From positions 364,044-428,043 of the forward strand of contig NZ_JAQSDA010000020.1 of NCBI RefSeq assembly GCF_029945685.1: a stretch of DNA of 64,000 nucleotides, given 5' to 3'. The notes under the pieces were generated by a model. The model worked only from the letters and a program-made list of their open reading frames with translations, had not been told where the DNA came from and did not search any database. The position numbers and the translations under genes were made by a program. This stretch comes from Polaromonas sp. Its GTDB lineage: Bacteria; Pseudomonadota; Gammaproteobacteria; Burkholderiales; Burkholderiaceae_C. Of the stretch, positions 22,551-32,984 are shown one piece after another (the stretch's first letter is position 1; each line of letters opens with the position of its first letter).

Positions 22551-23516
22551 TTACTGGGTCGGAATCCTGGCGCGACGGATCACCTCGCCCCAGCGCCTGG
22601 TTTCACCGGCCAGCAGTTCGGCGGCCTGTTCGGGTGAACTGCCGCGCGCTTCGACGTTCAGCGCGGCCAGCTTCCTGCGCACCTCGGGCGCGTTGACGGC
22701 GGCCACCACTTCGCGGTTCAGCCGCGCAATCACACCGGGCGGCGTTTTGGCCGGTGCGGCCAGCGCGTTCCAGCTGGAGGCCACAAAGGTGGGCAGGCCG
22801 CTTTCTTTGGCCGTCGGCACCTCGGGCAGCACCGCGGCGCGCCTGTCGCCGGTGACAGCCAGCGCGCGCAGGGTGCCGGCCCGGATCTGCGGCAGGAGGG
22901 GGCCGAGGATCTCCACCGCCGCGTCGATCTGGCCGCCGCGCAGGGCCGTGACCACCGCCGGTGTGCCGTTGAACGGGACAATCTGCACGTCGGCCCCGGA
23001 GCTGATCTTGAACAGCTCGGCGGCCAGGTTCTGCGTGCTGCCGACGTTGATGCTGCCGAGGTTGAGTTTGCCGGGGTTGGCCCTGGCAAACGCCAGCAGG
23101 TCGCCAAGCGTGCGGAATTTCGAATCGGCGGGCGTCACCACGGCAATGTCGAAAAAGCCGAGCGTGGAGACCGGCGCGAAATCGCGCACCGCATCAAACG
23201 GCAGCGACTTGAACAGACCCGCACTGACCGCCGTGCCGTTGGACATCAGCAGCAGGGTGTGGCCGTCGGGCTCGGCCCGGGCCACCATCTCGCCGGCCAC
23301 CACCCCGCCGGCGCCGGGCTTGTTGTCGATCAGCACCGGCTGGCCCAGCGACTCGCCGAGTTTTTGCGCCACCGTGCGCGCGGTCAGGTCGGCCACGCCG
23401 CCTGCGCCAAAAGGCACCACGATGCGGATCGGTTTGCTGGGAAAGGTCTGGGCCGCGGCCGGCAAGGCCAGCATCAGGCAGGCCAGCAGGCTGGCGGCCA
23501 GGCGTTTAAAAATCAT
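22551..23516 (-). CDS. Tripartite tricarboxylate transporter substrate-binding protein (Bug family)
   Basis: MIFKRLAASLLACLMLALPAAAQTFPSKPIRIVVPFGAGGVADLTARTVAQKLGE. Confidence 0.92.
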   Translation of the reverse strand: MIFKRLAASLLACLMLALPAAAQTFPSKPIRIVVPFGAGGVADLTARTVAQKLGESLGQPVLIDNKPGAGGVVAGEMVARAEPDGHTLLLMSNGTAVSAGLFKSLPFDAVRDFAPVSTLGFFDIAVVTPADSKFRTLGDLLAFARANPGKLNLGSINVGSTQNLAAELFKISSGADVQIVPFNGTPAVVTALRGGQIDAAVEILGPLLPQIRAGTLRALAVTGDRRAAVLPEVPTAKESGLPTFVASSWNALAAPAKTPPGVIARLNREVVAAVNAPEVRRKLAALNVEARGSSPEQAAELLAGETRRWGEVIRRARIPTQ

Positions 23517-23604
23517 GGTGTCCTCGCGATCATTGGCACCGAGCCATTTTGGTCCATCCGGCGGCGCAGCCGGCACCAGCCAGGGGCTGCGCCGGCAGGA
23601 CCAT

Positions 23605-23670
23605 GAATCAAAAGTGGCTCCAGCCCTTATCTACCATGCGCAACCAGCTATCAATTCAGTAGCCAATCAA
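23605..23670 (+). repeat. Copy f of ~60 bp repeat family
   Basis: gtggctccagcccttatctaccatgcgcaaccagctatcaattcagtagcc. Confidence 0.75.
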
Positions 23671-23691
23671 TAGCCAATCAACAGCAAATCA
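23659..23691. repeat. 11 bp tandem repeat (x3, degenerate)
   Basis: gtagccaatca / atagccaatca / acagcaaatca. Confidence 0.75.
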
Positions 23692-23705
23692 ATGACAAAG
23701 CAGGG

Positions 23706-24402
23706 TCAGCGCGCCACACCCAGCAGTTGCTCAAGCAACTGCGGCTGATCAAGCAACTCGTCCGCCGTGCCGGCGTGCACCACCGTGCCGCGGTCCAGCA
23801 CCACCGCGCTGTCGGAGATTCTCAGGATCGCCTGCGGATGCTGCTCGACGATGATGGCCGACAGTCCTTCGTCCCGTGTCACGCGGCGAATCGCCAGCAG
23901 CAACTCCTCGACGATGATGGGCGCCAGGCCTTCGAGCGGCTCGTCGAGCAGCAGCAGGCGCGGGTTGAGCACCAGCGCGCGGCCGACTGCCAGCATCTGC
24001 TGCTCGCCGCCCGACAGCTGCGTGCCCAGGTTGGTCTTGCGTTCGCCCAGGCGCGGAAACATCTCGTAGACCCGGTCCGGTGTCCAGCGGCCCGGCCGCG
24101 CCACCGCGGTCAGGTTTTCATGCACCGTCAGCGACTTGAAGATGTTGCGCTCCTGCGGCACCCAGCCTATGCCGGCGGCGGCGCGTTCGTGCGGCGCCAT
24201 CTTGTGCAGCGCCTTGCCCGCCAGCAGGATACTGCCACCGTGCTGGCGCGTGGCGCCGGCCAGCGTGTTGATCAACGTGGTCTTGCCGGTGCCGTTGCGC
24301 CCCAGCAGCGCCAGCGTCTTGCCTTCATCCAGCGACAGCGACACACCCTGCAGCACCACCGCCTCGCCGTAACCGGCGCTCAGATTTTCAACCCGAAGCA
24401 GT

Positions 24403-24410
<8 letters not shown>
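23706..24410 (-). CDS. livF: Branched-chain amino acid-type ABC transporter ATP-binding protein (LivF-like)
   Basis: MAELLRVENLSAGYGEAVVLQGVSLSLDEGKTLALLGRNGTGKTTLINTLAG...LSGGEQQMLAVGRAL. Confidence 0.9.
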
Positions 24411-25205
<795 letters not shown>

Positions 25206-25209
<4 letters not shown>

Positions 25210-26171
25210 GCGCCGCCCCGCTTCCGGAACCAGGTCCAGGGCCGCAGCAGGCGCTCGCGCCCGACCAGCACCAGCACCACCAGGAACAGGCCGATCCAGA
25301 AGGTCCAGTATTGCGGCGTGATGTTCGACAGCGTGTCCTGCATCAGCTTGAACACCACCGCGCCGACGATGCCACCGTAGAGCCAGCCGACACCGCCGAC
25401 CACCAGCATCAGCATCACGTCCGCCGAACGGTGAAACTCGAACAGGTCCAGCGACGCAAAACCCGTGGTCTGGGTCAGCAAGGCTCCGGCCGCCCCGGCC
25501 ACACCGGCCGCCACGGTGTACGACAAGGCGAGCCGCGACGACACCGGAATGCCAATGGCCATGGCGCGCAGCCGGTTGTCGCGGATCGCCGTCAGCGTCG
25601 CGCCAAACGGGGAATGCACAACGCGGCGCATCAGCAGGAAGAAAACCAGCAGCACGCTCAAGGCGTAATAAGCCGCCGTGCGGCCGGTCAGGTCAAACTC
25701 AAAACGCCCCAGCACCGGACCCATGACCACACCCTGCAGGCCGTCGGCGCCGCCTGTGAGCCAGTCCAGCTTGTTGGCCAGCTCCATCAGGATCAGGCCC
25801 GCACCCAGGGTCACCATGAGGCGTGTCAGGTCACTGCCGCGCATGATGGTCAGCGAGAACAGCGCCCCCGTGAGCGTCGCCACCGCCATGCCGAAGGCCA
25901 GACCCACCAGCGGATCGGGCATGACCAGCTTGGCAAACAGGGCCGCGGCATAACCGCCCAGGCCAAAAAAGGCCGCATGGCCCAGCGAGACGATGCCGGT
26001 GTAGCCGAGGATCAGGTCCAGCGATATCGCAAACAGGGCAACGATGGCGATCTCGCTGATCAGCATGGCATGGCCGGGCAACACCACGGGCGCGGCAAAG
26101 GCCAGCAGCCACAGCAGCGGCTCCCAGGCTTTCCATCGGCTTTGCTTGAGCAAGGATTGTTGGGCAGTCAT
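25206..26171 (-). CDS. livM: ABC transporter permease (LivM-like)
   Basis: DLILGYTGIVSLGHAAFFGLGGYAAAL... hydrophobic; MTAQQSLL start at 26171. Confidence 0.9.
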
Positions 26172-26172
26172 G

Positions 26173-27045
26173 TCACTTGCCTCCCTGGCGCACAAACAGG
26201 CCCTGCGGGCGCCAGATCAAAATCAGGATCATCAGGCTGTAGACAATAAAGGCGCCCAGCTTGGGGATGTAGTACTTGCCCGCCACGTCGGCAATGCCCA
26301 GCAGCAGCGCCGCCAGCAAGGGGCCGGTGATGGAAGAGGTGCCGCCCACGGCCACCACGATCAAGAAGTAAATCATGAATTTCAGGGGAAAGGTCGGGTC
26401 CAGGCCCAGCACCTCGGCACCCAGCGCGCCACCCAGGCCGGCCAGGCCAGAGCCGAAGGCAAAGGTGGAGAGGAACACCAGGTTGACGTTGATGCCCAGC
26501 CCCGCGGCCACGCGCTGGTCGTCGACCGAAGCACGCAAACGGCTGCCGAAACGGGTGCGTGCCAGCACATACTGCAGCGCCACCGTCAGCGCGGCGCAAA
26601 CGGCGATGATGAACAGCCGGTAGTGGCCCATGCCCAACACCCAGTCGCTGCTGCCGATTTCGGTGCGGCCCTTGAGCCAGCTCGGCAACTGAATGATCTG
26701 CTGGGTCGAGCCTATGAAATAGTCCACGCTGGCCACCGCCATGAAAACCAGGCCAATGGAAAACAGCACCTGGTCCAGGTGCGGCTTGTTGTACAGCGGC
26801 CGGTACAGGGTGCGCTCCAGCACAGCGCCCAGCAACGCCGAACCGATGAAGGCTATCGGCAGGCACCAGAGAAAAGGCACATCCAGGCGCTGCATCAGCA
26901 GCACCGTGATGTAGCCCCCCACCATGGCGAAGGCGCCATGCGCCAGGTTGATGAAATTCATCAACCCCATGGTCACGGCCAGACCCACCGCAAGGATGAA
27001 CAGCAGCATGCCGTAGGCAATGCCGTCAAAAAGAATGGTCAACAT
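26173..27045 (-). CDS. livH: ABC transporter permease (LivH-like)
   Basis: DGIAYGMLLFILAVGLAVTMGLMNFINLAHGAFAMVGGYITVLL. Confidence 0.9.
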   Translation of the reverse strand: MLTILFDGIAYGMLLFILAVGLAVTMGLMNFINLAHGAFAMVGGYITVLLMQRLDVPFLWCLPIAFIGSALLGAVLERTLYRPLYNKPHLDQVLFSIGLVFMAVASVDYFIGSTQQIIQLPSWLKGRTEIGSSDWVLGMGHYRLFIIAVCAALTVALQYVLARTRFGSRLRASVDDQRVAAGLGINVNLVFLSTFAFGSGLAGLGGALGAEVLGLDPTFPLKFMIYFLIVVAVGGTSSITGPLLAALLLGIADVAGKYYIPKLGAFIVYSLMILILIWRPQGLFVRQGGK

Positions 27046-27110
27046 GTTTTGGCCAGATAGTCAGAAGCTGATTGAAGGAGCCATTCCAGGAACGCCGCGG
27101 AACCGGCCTC

Positions 27111-27141
27111 GGCCGGCCCTGGGCCTGCCGAAGGGCCGGCC
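27111..27141. repeat. Strong hairpin in livK-livH intergenic
   Basis: GGCCGGCCCT-N11-AGGGCCGGCC perfect 10 bp arms. Confidence 0.7.
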
Positions 27142-27213
27142 GCAGGCCTTGCCCCCCCCCCCTTGCAAGGGGGAAACAGGTTACACGCAGTGAGCCTGGG
27201 GGGGGGTGTTCAA

Positions 27214-28389
27214 TTACTTGGCCTTGCCGGGGTCCTTGACGTCCTTGATCACATCAAATTCCACGTTGTACAGCTGGCCATCTTTTTTCTCGACCTTGCG
27301 CAGGTACACGTCCTGCACAATGTCGCGCGTCTGCGCGTCGATGAAAATCTTGCCGCGCGGGCTCTCGAAGATCTGGCCCTTCATGGCCTCCAGCAAGGCG
27401 TCGCCGCCGCCCTGCCCTTTGCTGGTTCTGAGCGCTTCGTAAATCACCCGCATGCCGTCGTAACCCCCCACGGCCATGAAGTTCGGGCGCAAGCCCTTGT
27501 TCGCCTTCCCGAAGGCCTCGACAAACTTCTTGTTCATGGCCGAGGGATGGGCCGCCGAATAGTGGTGGGAGGTGACCACACCCAGCGCGCCGTCACCCAT
27601 GTCGTTCAACTGGTCGTCGTCGGTCACGTCGCCGGTAGCGATCAGCCTGATGCCGGCCTTGTCCAGGCCGCGTTCCAGAAACTGCTTCATCACCGCCGCA
27701 CCCGCGCCGGACGGCACAAACACAAACAGCGCATCGGGCTTGCCGTCACGCACTTTTTGCAGGAAAGGGGCGAAGTCGGGGTTGCGCAGGGGCACACGCA
27801 GCGCTTCCGTCACCTGGCCGCCGTTAAAGGTCAGGCGTTCCTTGAAGTATTTTTCGGCATCCAGGCCGGGGCCGTAATCGGACACCAGCGTGATGACTTT
27901 CCTGATGCCGTTCTTGGGCGCCCAGTCGGCCAGCGCGACCGACACCTGCGGCAGCGTGAAACTGCTGCGCACGATGTAAGGCGAAGCCTGGGTGATGCTG
28001 GAAGTGGCCGCGGCCATCACCACCATGGGGGTCTTGGACTGCGTCGCAATCGGGGCCGTGGCCATGGCCGAAGGCGTGATGCCGAAGCCGGCCAGCACGT
28101 TGACCTTTTCATTGACCACCAGTTCCTGCGCCAGCCGGCGCGTGACGTCAGGCAAGCTGGTGTCGTCCTTGACGATCAGCTGGATTTTCTTGCCGGCAAC
28201 CGTGTCGCCGTTTTGCGCCATGTACAGGCGGGCGGCCGCTTCGATCTGGCGGCCTGTGGTGGCTTGCTGCCCGGTCATGGGCAGGATCAGGCCAATCTTG
28301 AAGGTGTTGCTGGTCTGCGCCATCACGCCGCCTGCGGCCAGTGTGGCGACAGCGAGGGCGATGCTGCCGAGAAAGATTCGTTTTTGCAT
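27214..28389 (-). CDS. ABC transporter substrate-binding protein (LivK/Leu-Ile-Val-binding family)
   Basis: MQKRIFLGSIALAVATLAAGGVMAQTSNTFKIGLILPMTGQQATTGRQIEAAARLY. Confidence 0.9.
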   Translation of the reverse strand: MQKRIFLGSIALAVATLAAGGVMAQTSNTFKIGLILPMTGQQATTGRQIEAAARLYMAQNGDTVAGKKIQLIVKDDTSLPDVTRRLAQELVVNEKVNVLAGFGITPSAMATAPIATQSKTPMVVMAAATSSITQASPYIVRSSFTLPQVSVALADWAPKNGIRKVITLVSDYGPGLDAEKYFKERLTFNGGQVTEALRVPLRNPDFAPFLQKVRDGKPDALFVFVPSGAGAAVMKQFLERGLDKAGIRLIATGDVTDDDQLNDMGDGALGVVTSHHYSAAHPSAMNKKFVEAFGKANKGLRPNFMAVGGYDGMRVIYEALRTSKGQGGGDALLEAMKGQIFESPRGKIFIDAQTRDIVQDVYLRKVEKKDGQLYNVEFDVIKDVKDPGKAK

Positions 28390-28529
28390 GGTCTCTCCAG
28401 AGGGTTCAAAAAAGGGGCGTTCAACGGGTCACGGGGAACTATCCCTGCGCGCGGGCAGATGCGCAAGATGGATTTCAGCCTTGCAGATATAGCAAATATG
28501 CATATCGAGGCGTTGGGGGGTTGGAGTGC

Positions 28530-29300
28530 TCAGCCGCGCTTGCGGATCAGGCGCACGCCGGGCATGCGCTCCAGGTCCTGGCTTTGCATGGCCTCGAGCA
28601 GGTTGCGCTGGGCGATGCGCGAGTGCTCGCGCATGATGGCTTCGGCACGTGCGCCTTCGCGCCGCTCGATGGCGTCCAGCACCTGGCGGTGCTGGTCCTG
28701 CGCCACGATCAGCATGTCACGCGCCTGCGGCGAGTTGGCCTGCGCCACGACAAAGCCGGAAGGTGAGGCAAACGGCAGGTTCACGACGCGTTCGAGTTCA
28801 CGCGCAATCACCGTGCTGCCGGCCATCTCGCTGAGCAGGTTGTGAAAGCGCTGGTTCAGCGTGACGTAACGCAGAAAAGACTCGTCGTCGAGGGCCGGCT
28901 GGCTCAGCACGCCGTCGATCTGCCCAAGACAGGCGCGCGCCTCGGCCAGCAGCGCGCCAGCTACCCCGCGTTCGGCCGCCAGCCGGGCTGACAACCCTTC
29001 GAGCGTGCCGCGCAGTTCAATCGCCTCGGACACATCGCGTTCCGAAAATGTGCGGACCGCATAACCGCCATTGACCAGCCCCTCCAGCAGGCCCTCCTGC
29101 TCCAGCCGCATCAGCGCCGCGCGAATCGGCGTGCGCGACACCCCGAGCTTTTCAACAATGGCCAGTTCGGCAATACGTGCGCCGCCGGGCAGCTCGCCAG
29201 CCAGAATCATTTCGCGCAGGCGCAGCTGCGCCTTGACGGTCTGGGAAGCGGACGGCTCCTGCGCTTCGGCGGCGGCCAGGGAAGTGGTTTTGTCGTTCAT
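28530..29300 (-). CDS. GntR family (FCD) transcriptional regulator, probable VanR-type
   Basis: LRLREMILAGELPGGARIAELAIVEKLGVSRTPIRAALMRLEQEGLLE; divergent to vanAB. Confidence 0.85.
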   Translation of the reverse strand: MNDKTTSLAAAEAQEPSASQTVKAQLRLREMILAGELPGGARIAELAIVEKLGVSRTPIRAALMRLEQEGLLEGLVNGGYAVRTFSERDVSEAIELRGTLEGLSARLAAERGVAGALLAEARACLGQIDGVLSQPALDDESFLRYVTLNQRFHNLLSEMAGSTVIARELERVVNLPFASPSGFVVAQANSPQARDMLIVAQDQHRQVLDAIERREGARAEAIMREHSRIAQRNLLEAMQSQDLERMPGVRLIRKRG

Positions 29301-29310
29301 TCGGATCTCA

Positions 29311-29318
29311 ATGTATAC
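29311..29318. promoter_or_regulatory. GntR operator candidate 1
   Basis: caATGTATACagc. Confidence 0.5.
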
Positions 29319-29384
29319 AGCAATGACCTGTTCAGCATGAATTTTGCCCTATTCAACGCATATTTTGATAAATTAATGAAGTCA

Positions 29385-29394
29385 ATGTATACAT
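29385..29394. promoter_or_regulatory. GntR operator candidate 2
   Basis: tcaATGTATACATcaa, perfect 10 bp palindrome. Confidence 0.6.
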
Positions 29395-29503
29395 CAATCT
29401 TGTTTTTTTGCATAATCGCCGCCTGAGACGCCAGCCGTTCGAAGCGGCCTTTATCTCCCAAAACGTCCCACCACCTACCCTCACACCTCTACGGACAAGC
29501 GTC

Positions 29504-30565
29504 ATGTTTCCCAAAAACACCTGGTATGTTGCCTGCACCCCCACCGAAATCGACGACAAGCCGCTGGGCCGGCAGATTTGCGGCGAGAAAATTGTTTTTT
29601 ACCGCGGCCCAGAAGGCAAGGTCGTCGCGATGGACGACTTCTGCCCGCACCGCGGAGCGGCCCTGTCGCTGGGAACGGTCTGTGAAGGCAAGCTGGTCTG
29701 CGGCTACCACGGCCTGGTGATGGAATGCGACGGCAAGGTCGCCTCCATGCCCGGCCAGCGCGTGCAGGGTTTCCCGCGCAACCGCAGCTTCCCGGTGGTC
29801 GAGCGCCACGGCTTCATCTGGGTCTGGACCGGTGACGAAAAACTGGCCAACGAAAGCAAAATCCCGCACCTCGACTGGGCCAACAACCCCGAGTGGGCCT
29901 ATGGCGGCGGCCTGTACCACATCCACTGCGACTACCGCCTGATGATCGACAACCTGATGGACCTGACCCACGAGACCTACGTCCACACCACCAGCATCGG
30001 CCAGAAGGAAATCGACGAAACGCCCGTCAGCACCAAGACCGAGGGCGACAGCGTGGTCACCAGCCGTTTCATGGAAAACGTGATGGCACCACCCTTCTGG
30101 CGCGCCAACCTGCGCGCCAACAACCTGGCCGACGACGTGCTGGTGGACCGCTGGCAGGTCTGCCGCTTCACGCCGCCCAGCCACGTACTGATCGAGGTCG
30201 GCGTGGCCCACGCCGGCAAGGGCGGCTACCACGCCGACCCTAAAGACAAGGTCAGCAGCATCGTGGTGGACTTCATCACGCCCGAAACCGAAACCTCGAT
30301 GTGGTACTTCTGGGGCATGGCGCGCAACTTCAACCCGAAGGACAAGGCGCTGACCGCGCAGATCCGCGAGGGCCAGGGCAAGGTGTTTGCCGAAGACACC
30401 GCCGTGCTGGAAGCGCAGCAGCGCAACCTTACGCTGTTCCCGCAGCGCAAGCTGCTGATGCTCAACATCGACGCCGGCGGCGTGCAGTCGCGCCGCATCA
30501 TCGACCGCCTCATCGCGCAGGAACAGGCACCAGCGCAAGCCCCAGCTCAACAGCAGGCCGCCTGA
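29504..30565 (+). CDS. vanA: Vanillate O-demethylase oxygenase subunit (Rieske)
   Basis: MFPKNTWYVACTPTEIDDKPLGRQICGEKIVFYRG...DDFCPHRGAALSLG...CGYHGLVMECDGKVASMPGQ. Confidence 0.93.
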   Translation: MFPKNTWYVACTPTEIDDKPLGRQICGEKIVFYRGPEGKVVAMDDFCPHRGAALSLGTVCEGKLVCGYHGLVMECDGKVASMPGQRVQGFPRNRSFPVVERHGFIWVWTGDEKLANESKIPHLDWANNPEWAYGGGLYHIHCDYRLMIDNLMDLTHETYVHTTSIGQKEIDETPVSTKTEGDSVVTSRFMENVMAPPFWRANLRANNLADDVLVDRWQVCRFTPPSHVLIEVGVAHAGKGGYHADPKDKVSSIVVDFITPETETSMWYFWGMARNFNPKDKALTAQIREGQGKVFAEDTAVLEAQQRNLTLFPQRKLLMLNIDAGGVQSRRIIDRLIAQEQAPAQAPAQQQAA

Positions 30566-30567
30566 CC

Positions 30568-31524
30568 ATGGACAGTCTTGAAGTCAAGGTCATCCGGAAA
30601 ACCATGGAAGCCGAGGGCATCACCAGCTTCGAGCTGGCCCGCGCCGACGGCGCGCCGCTGCCGGCCTTCAGCGCGGGCTCCCATGTCGATGTGCAGATCC
30701 CCGGCGGGCTGACGCGCCAGTACTCGCTGTGCAACGACGCCACCGAGCAGCACCGCTACCGCATCGCCGTGCTGCGCGACCCGGCCTCGCGCGGCGGCTC
30801 CATCGCCATGCACGATGCCGTGAACGAGGGCGACGTGATCCGCATCAGCCCGCCGAAAAACCACTTTCCGCTGCAGCACGCGCCGCGCACGCTGCTGCTG
30901 GCCGGCGGCATCGGCGTGACACCGCTGCTGTGCATGGCGCAGCGGCTGGCGGCCATCAACGCGGACTTCACCCTGCACTACTGCACCCGCTCGGCCGAAC
31001 GCACGGCCTTCCGCCAGGAGATCAACAGCTCGGCCTTTGCCGACAAGGTACGTTTCCACTTCGACGCCGGCCCGGCCGAGCAGAAACTCGACCTGCCGAC
31101 CGTGCTGGCCGCTGCCACCCCCGAGCACCAGCTGTATGTCTGCGGCCCCGCCGGTTTCATCACCCACGTGGTGGACAGCGCCAAGGCCAGCGGCTGGGCG
31201 AGCGAGCAGATTCACCTCGAGTATTTCGGCGCCGCGCCGCAGGACACCGCGGGCGACACCGGCTTCGAGGTGAAGATCGCCAGCACCGGCAAAAGCTACA
31301 CCGTGAGCGCGGAGCAGAACATCATCCAGGTGCTGAAGGACAACGGCATCGAGATCCTCACCTCCTGCGAGCAGGGCGTCTGCGGCACCTGCATCACGCG
31401 TGTGCTCGAAGGCGAACCCGACCACCGCGACATGTATTTCACCGACGAGGAGAAGGCGAAGAACGACCAGTTCACGCCCTGCTGCTCGCGCGCCAAAAGC
31501 AAAACCCTGGTGCTGGACCTGTAG
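30568..31524 (+). CDS. vanB: Vanillate O-demethylase oxidoreductase subunit (FMN/2Fe-2S)
   Basis: FSAGSHVDVQIPGGLTRQYSLCNDATEQHRYRIAVLRDPASRGGS...CEQGVCGTCITRVLEGEPDHRD. Confidence 0.93.
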   Translation: MDSLEVKVIRKTMEAEGITSFELARADGAPLPAFSAGSHVDVQIPGGLTRQYSLCNDATEQHRYRIAVLRDPASRGGSIAMHDAVNEGDVIRISPPKNHFPLQHAPRTLLLAGGIGVTPLLCMAQRLAAINADFTLHYCTRSAERTAFRQEINSSAFADKVRFHFDAGPAEQKLDLPTVLAAATPEHQLYVCGPAGFITHVVDSAKASGWASEQIHLEYFGAAPQDTAGDTGFEVKIASTGKSYTVSAEQNIIQVLKDNGIEILTSCEQGVCGTCITRVLEGEPDHRDMYFTDEEKAKNDQFTPCCSRAKSKTLVLDL

Positions 31525-31585
31525 ACCCGCCATCGGTCGCTGTACCCTAGCAAGACATCCATAAATCGCGACTGGCAACTTGTTA

Positions 31586-31659
31586 CCGTTCGCCCTGAGC
31601 CTGTCGAAGGGCCCTTCGTCAAGCTCTGGACAGGCTTCGACAGGCTCAGCCCGAACGGT
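31586..31659. repeat. REP-like inverted repeat
   Basis: ccgttcgccctgagcctgtcgaag ... cttcgacaggctcagcccgaacgg. Confidence 0.8.
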
Positions 31660-31739
31660 GTGGTGTCACGACTGGTGGAAACATCATTAATATTCACATT
31701 GCCCTGCCCGATTTCAACGACCTCAAAGGAAAAAGAGAC

Positions 31740-32852
31740 ATGACCCAGCTCCCCGCCCGTTACGACCACGTTGGCAGTTTTCTGCGCCCCAAATATTTGC
31801 TGGAAGCCCGCGAGCAAAAGGCCAAGGGCGAGATCACGCCCGAGCAGCTGCGCAAGGTGGAAGACAAGGCCATCACCGAGATCGTCAAGTTCCAGGAAGA
31901 CGTGGGCCTGAAAAGCATCACCGACGGAGAGTTCCGCCGCACCTACTTCCACATTGACTTCCTCGAGCAGATCGGCGGCGTGAAAACCGACATCCCGGTC
32001 ACCATCGTGCGGCCCGACGGCACGCAGGAGCTGGCCCCGCCGGTGATGCGCGTGATCGACAAGGTGCGCCACGTCAAGGACATCCAGCTCGCCGACTTCC
32101 AGTACCTCAAGAGCCAGGTGAGCGCGGGCAACACGCCCAAGGTGACCATCCCCTCACCCACCATGCTGCACTTCCGCGGCGGCCGCGCCGGCATCAGCCG
32201 CGAAGCCTACCCCGAGCTCGACCCGCAGTTTTATGACGATGTGGCCAAGGCCTACGGCGACGAGCTGCGCAGCCTGGCCGCCGCCGGCTGCACCTACGTG
32301 CAGATGGACGACACCAACCTCGCCTACCTGTGCGACACCAAGATGCGCGAAGCCGCCCGCCAGCGCGGCGACGACCCCGACGAGCTGCCGCACCGTTACG
32401 CCGGCTTCATCAACAAGGTGGTGGCACAAAAGCCCGCCGGCATGCTGCTGGCCATGCACCTGTGCCGCGGCAACTTCAAGAGCACCCACGCCGCCGCCGG
32501 TAACTACGAACCGGTGGCCGAAGCGCTGCTCAAGGAGATGAACCTTGACGCCTACTTCATGGAGTACGACGACGACCGCTCCGGCGACTTCAAGCCCCTG
32601 CGTTTCCTGCCCAAAGGCAAAACCGTGGTGCTGGGCCTGGTAACCACCAAGTTCGGCACGCTGGAAAGCAAGGACGACCTGAAACGCCGCATCGAGGAAG
32701 CCGCCAAATACGCGCCGCTGGAGCAACTGGCCCTGTCACCGCAGTGCGGCTTTTCCAGCACCGTGCACGGCAACGACATCGCGGTGGAAGCACAGCGCGC
32801 CAAGCTGCGCCTGGTGATCGAGACGGCGCAGGAGGTGTGGGGTTCGGTCTGA
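31740..32852 (+). CDS. Cobalamin-independent methionine synthase C-terminal-like (YxjG/MetE-like) protein
   Basis: YDHVGSFLRPKYLLEAREQKAKGEITPEQLRKVEDKAITEIVKFQEDVGLKSITDGEFRRTYFHIDF. Confidence 0.85.
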   Translation: MTQLPARYDHVGSFLRPKYLLEAREQKAKGEITPEQLRKVEDKAITEIVKFQEDVGLKSITDGEFRRTYFHIDFLEQIGGVKTDIPVTIVRPDGTQELAPPVMRVIDKVRHVKDIQLADFQYLKSQVSAGNTPKVTIPSPTMLHFRGGRAGISREAYPELDPQFYDDVAKAYGDELRSLAAAGCTYVQMDDTNLAYLCDTKMREAARQRGDDPDELPHRYAGFINKVVAQKPAGMLLAMHLCRGNFKSTHAAAGNYEPVAEALLKEMNLDAYFMEYDDDRSGDFKPLRFLPKGKTVVLGLVTTKFGTLESKDDLKRRIEEAAKYAPLEQLALSPQCGFSSTVHGNDIAVEAQRAKLRLVIETAQEVWGSV

Positions 32853-32881
32853 TCACCTCGCCGACTGCTCAATAAAGAAAG

Positions 32882-32910
32882 GCCGCCGGCGACTGCCGGC
32901 GGCTTTTTTT
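32882..32910 (+). terminator. Rho-independent terminator
   Basis: GCCGCCGGC-GACT-GCCGGCGGC-TTTTTTT. Confidence 0.9.
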
Positions 32911-32916
32911 ATGCCT

Positions 32917-32978
32917 AAATCTGGCGCAAGCCCTCAACAAAAAAGCGCAAGCAGCTATATTTTTAGTAGCGTTGAGGC
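32917..32978 (+). repeat. Copy g of ~60 bp repeat family
   Basis: ctggcgcaagccctcaacaaaaaagcgcaagcagctatatttttagtagcg. Confidence 0.7.
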
Positions 32979-32984
32979 TTGACC

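Noticed and set aside
31586-31659. Novel inverted repeat
   Set aside because: TTCGACAGGCTCAGCCCGAACGG-type sequences are a commonly seen REP-like element in many proteobacterial genomes; listed only as a repeat.
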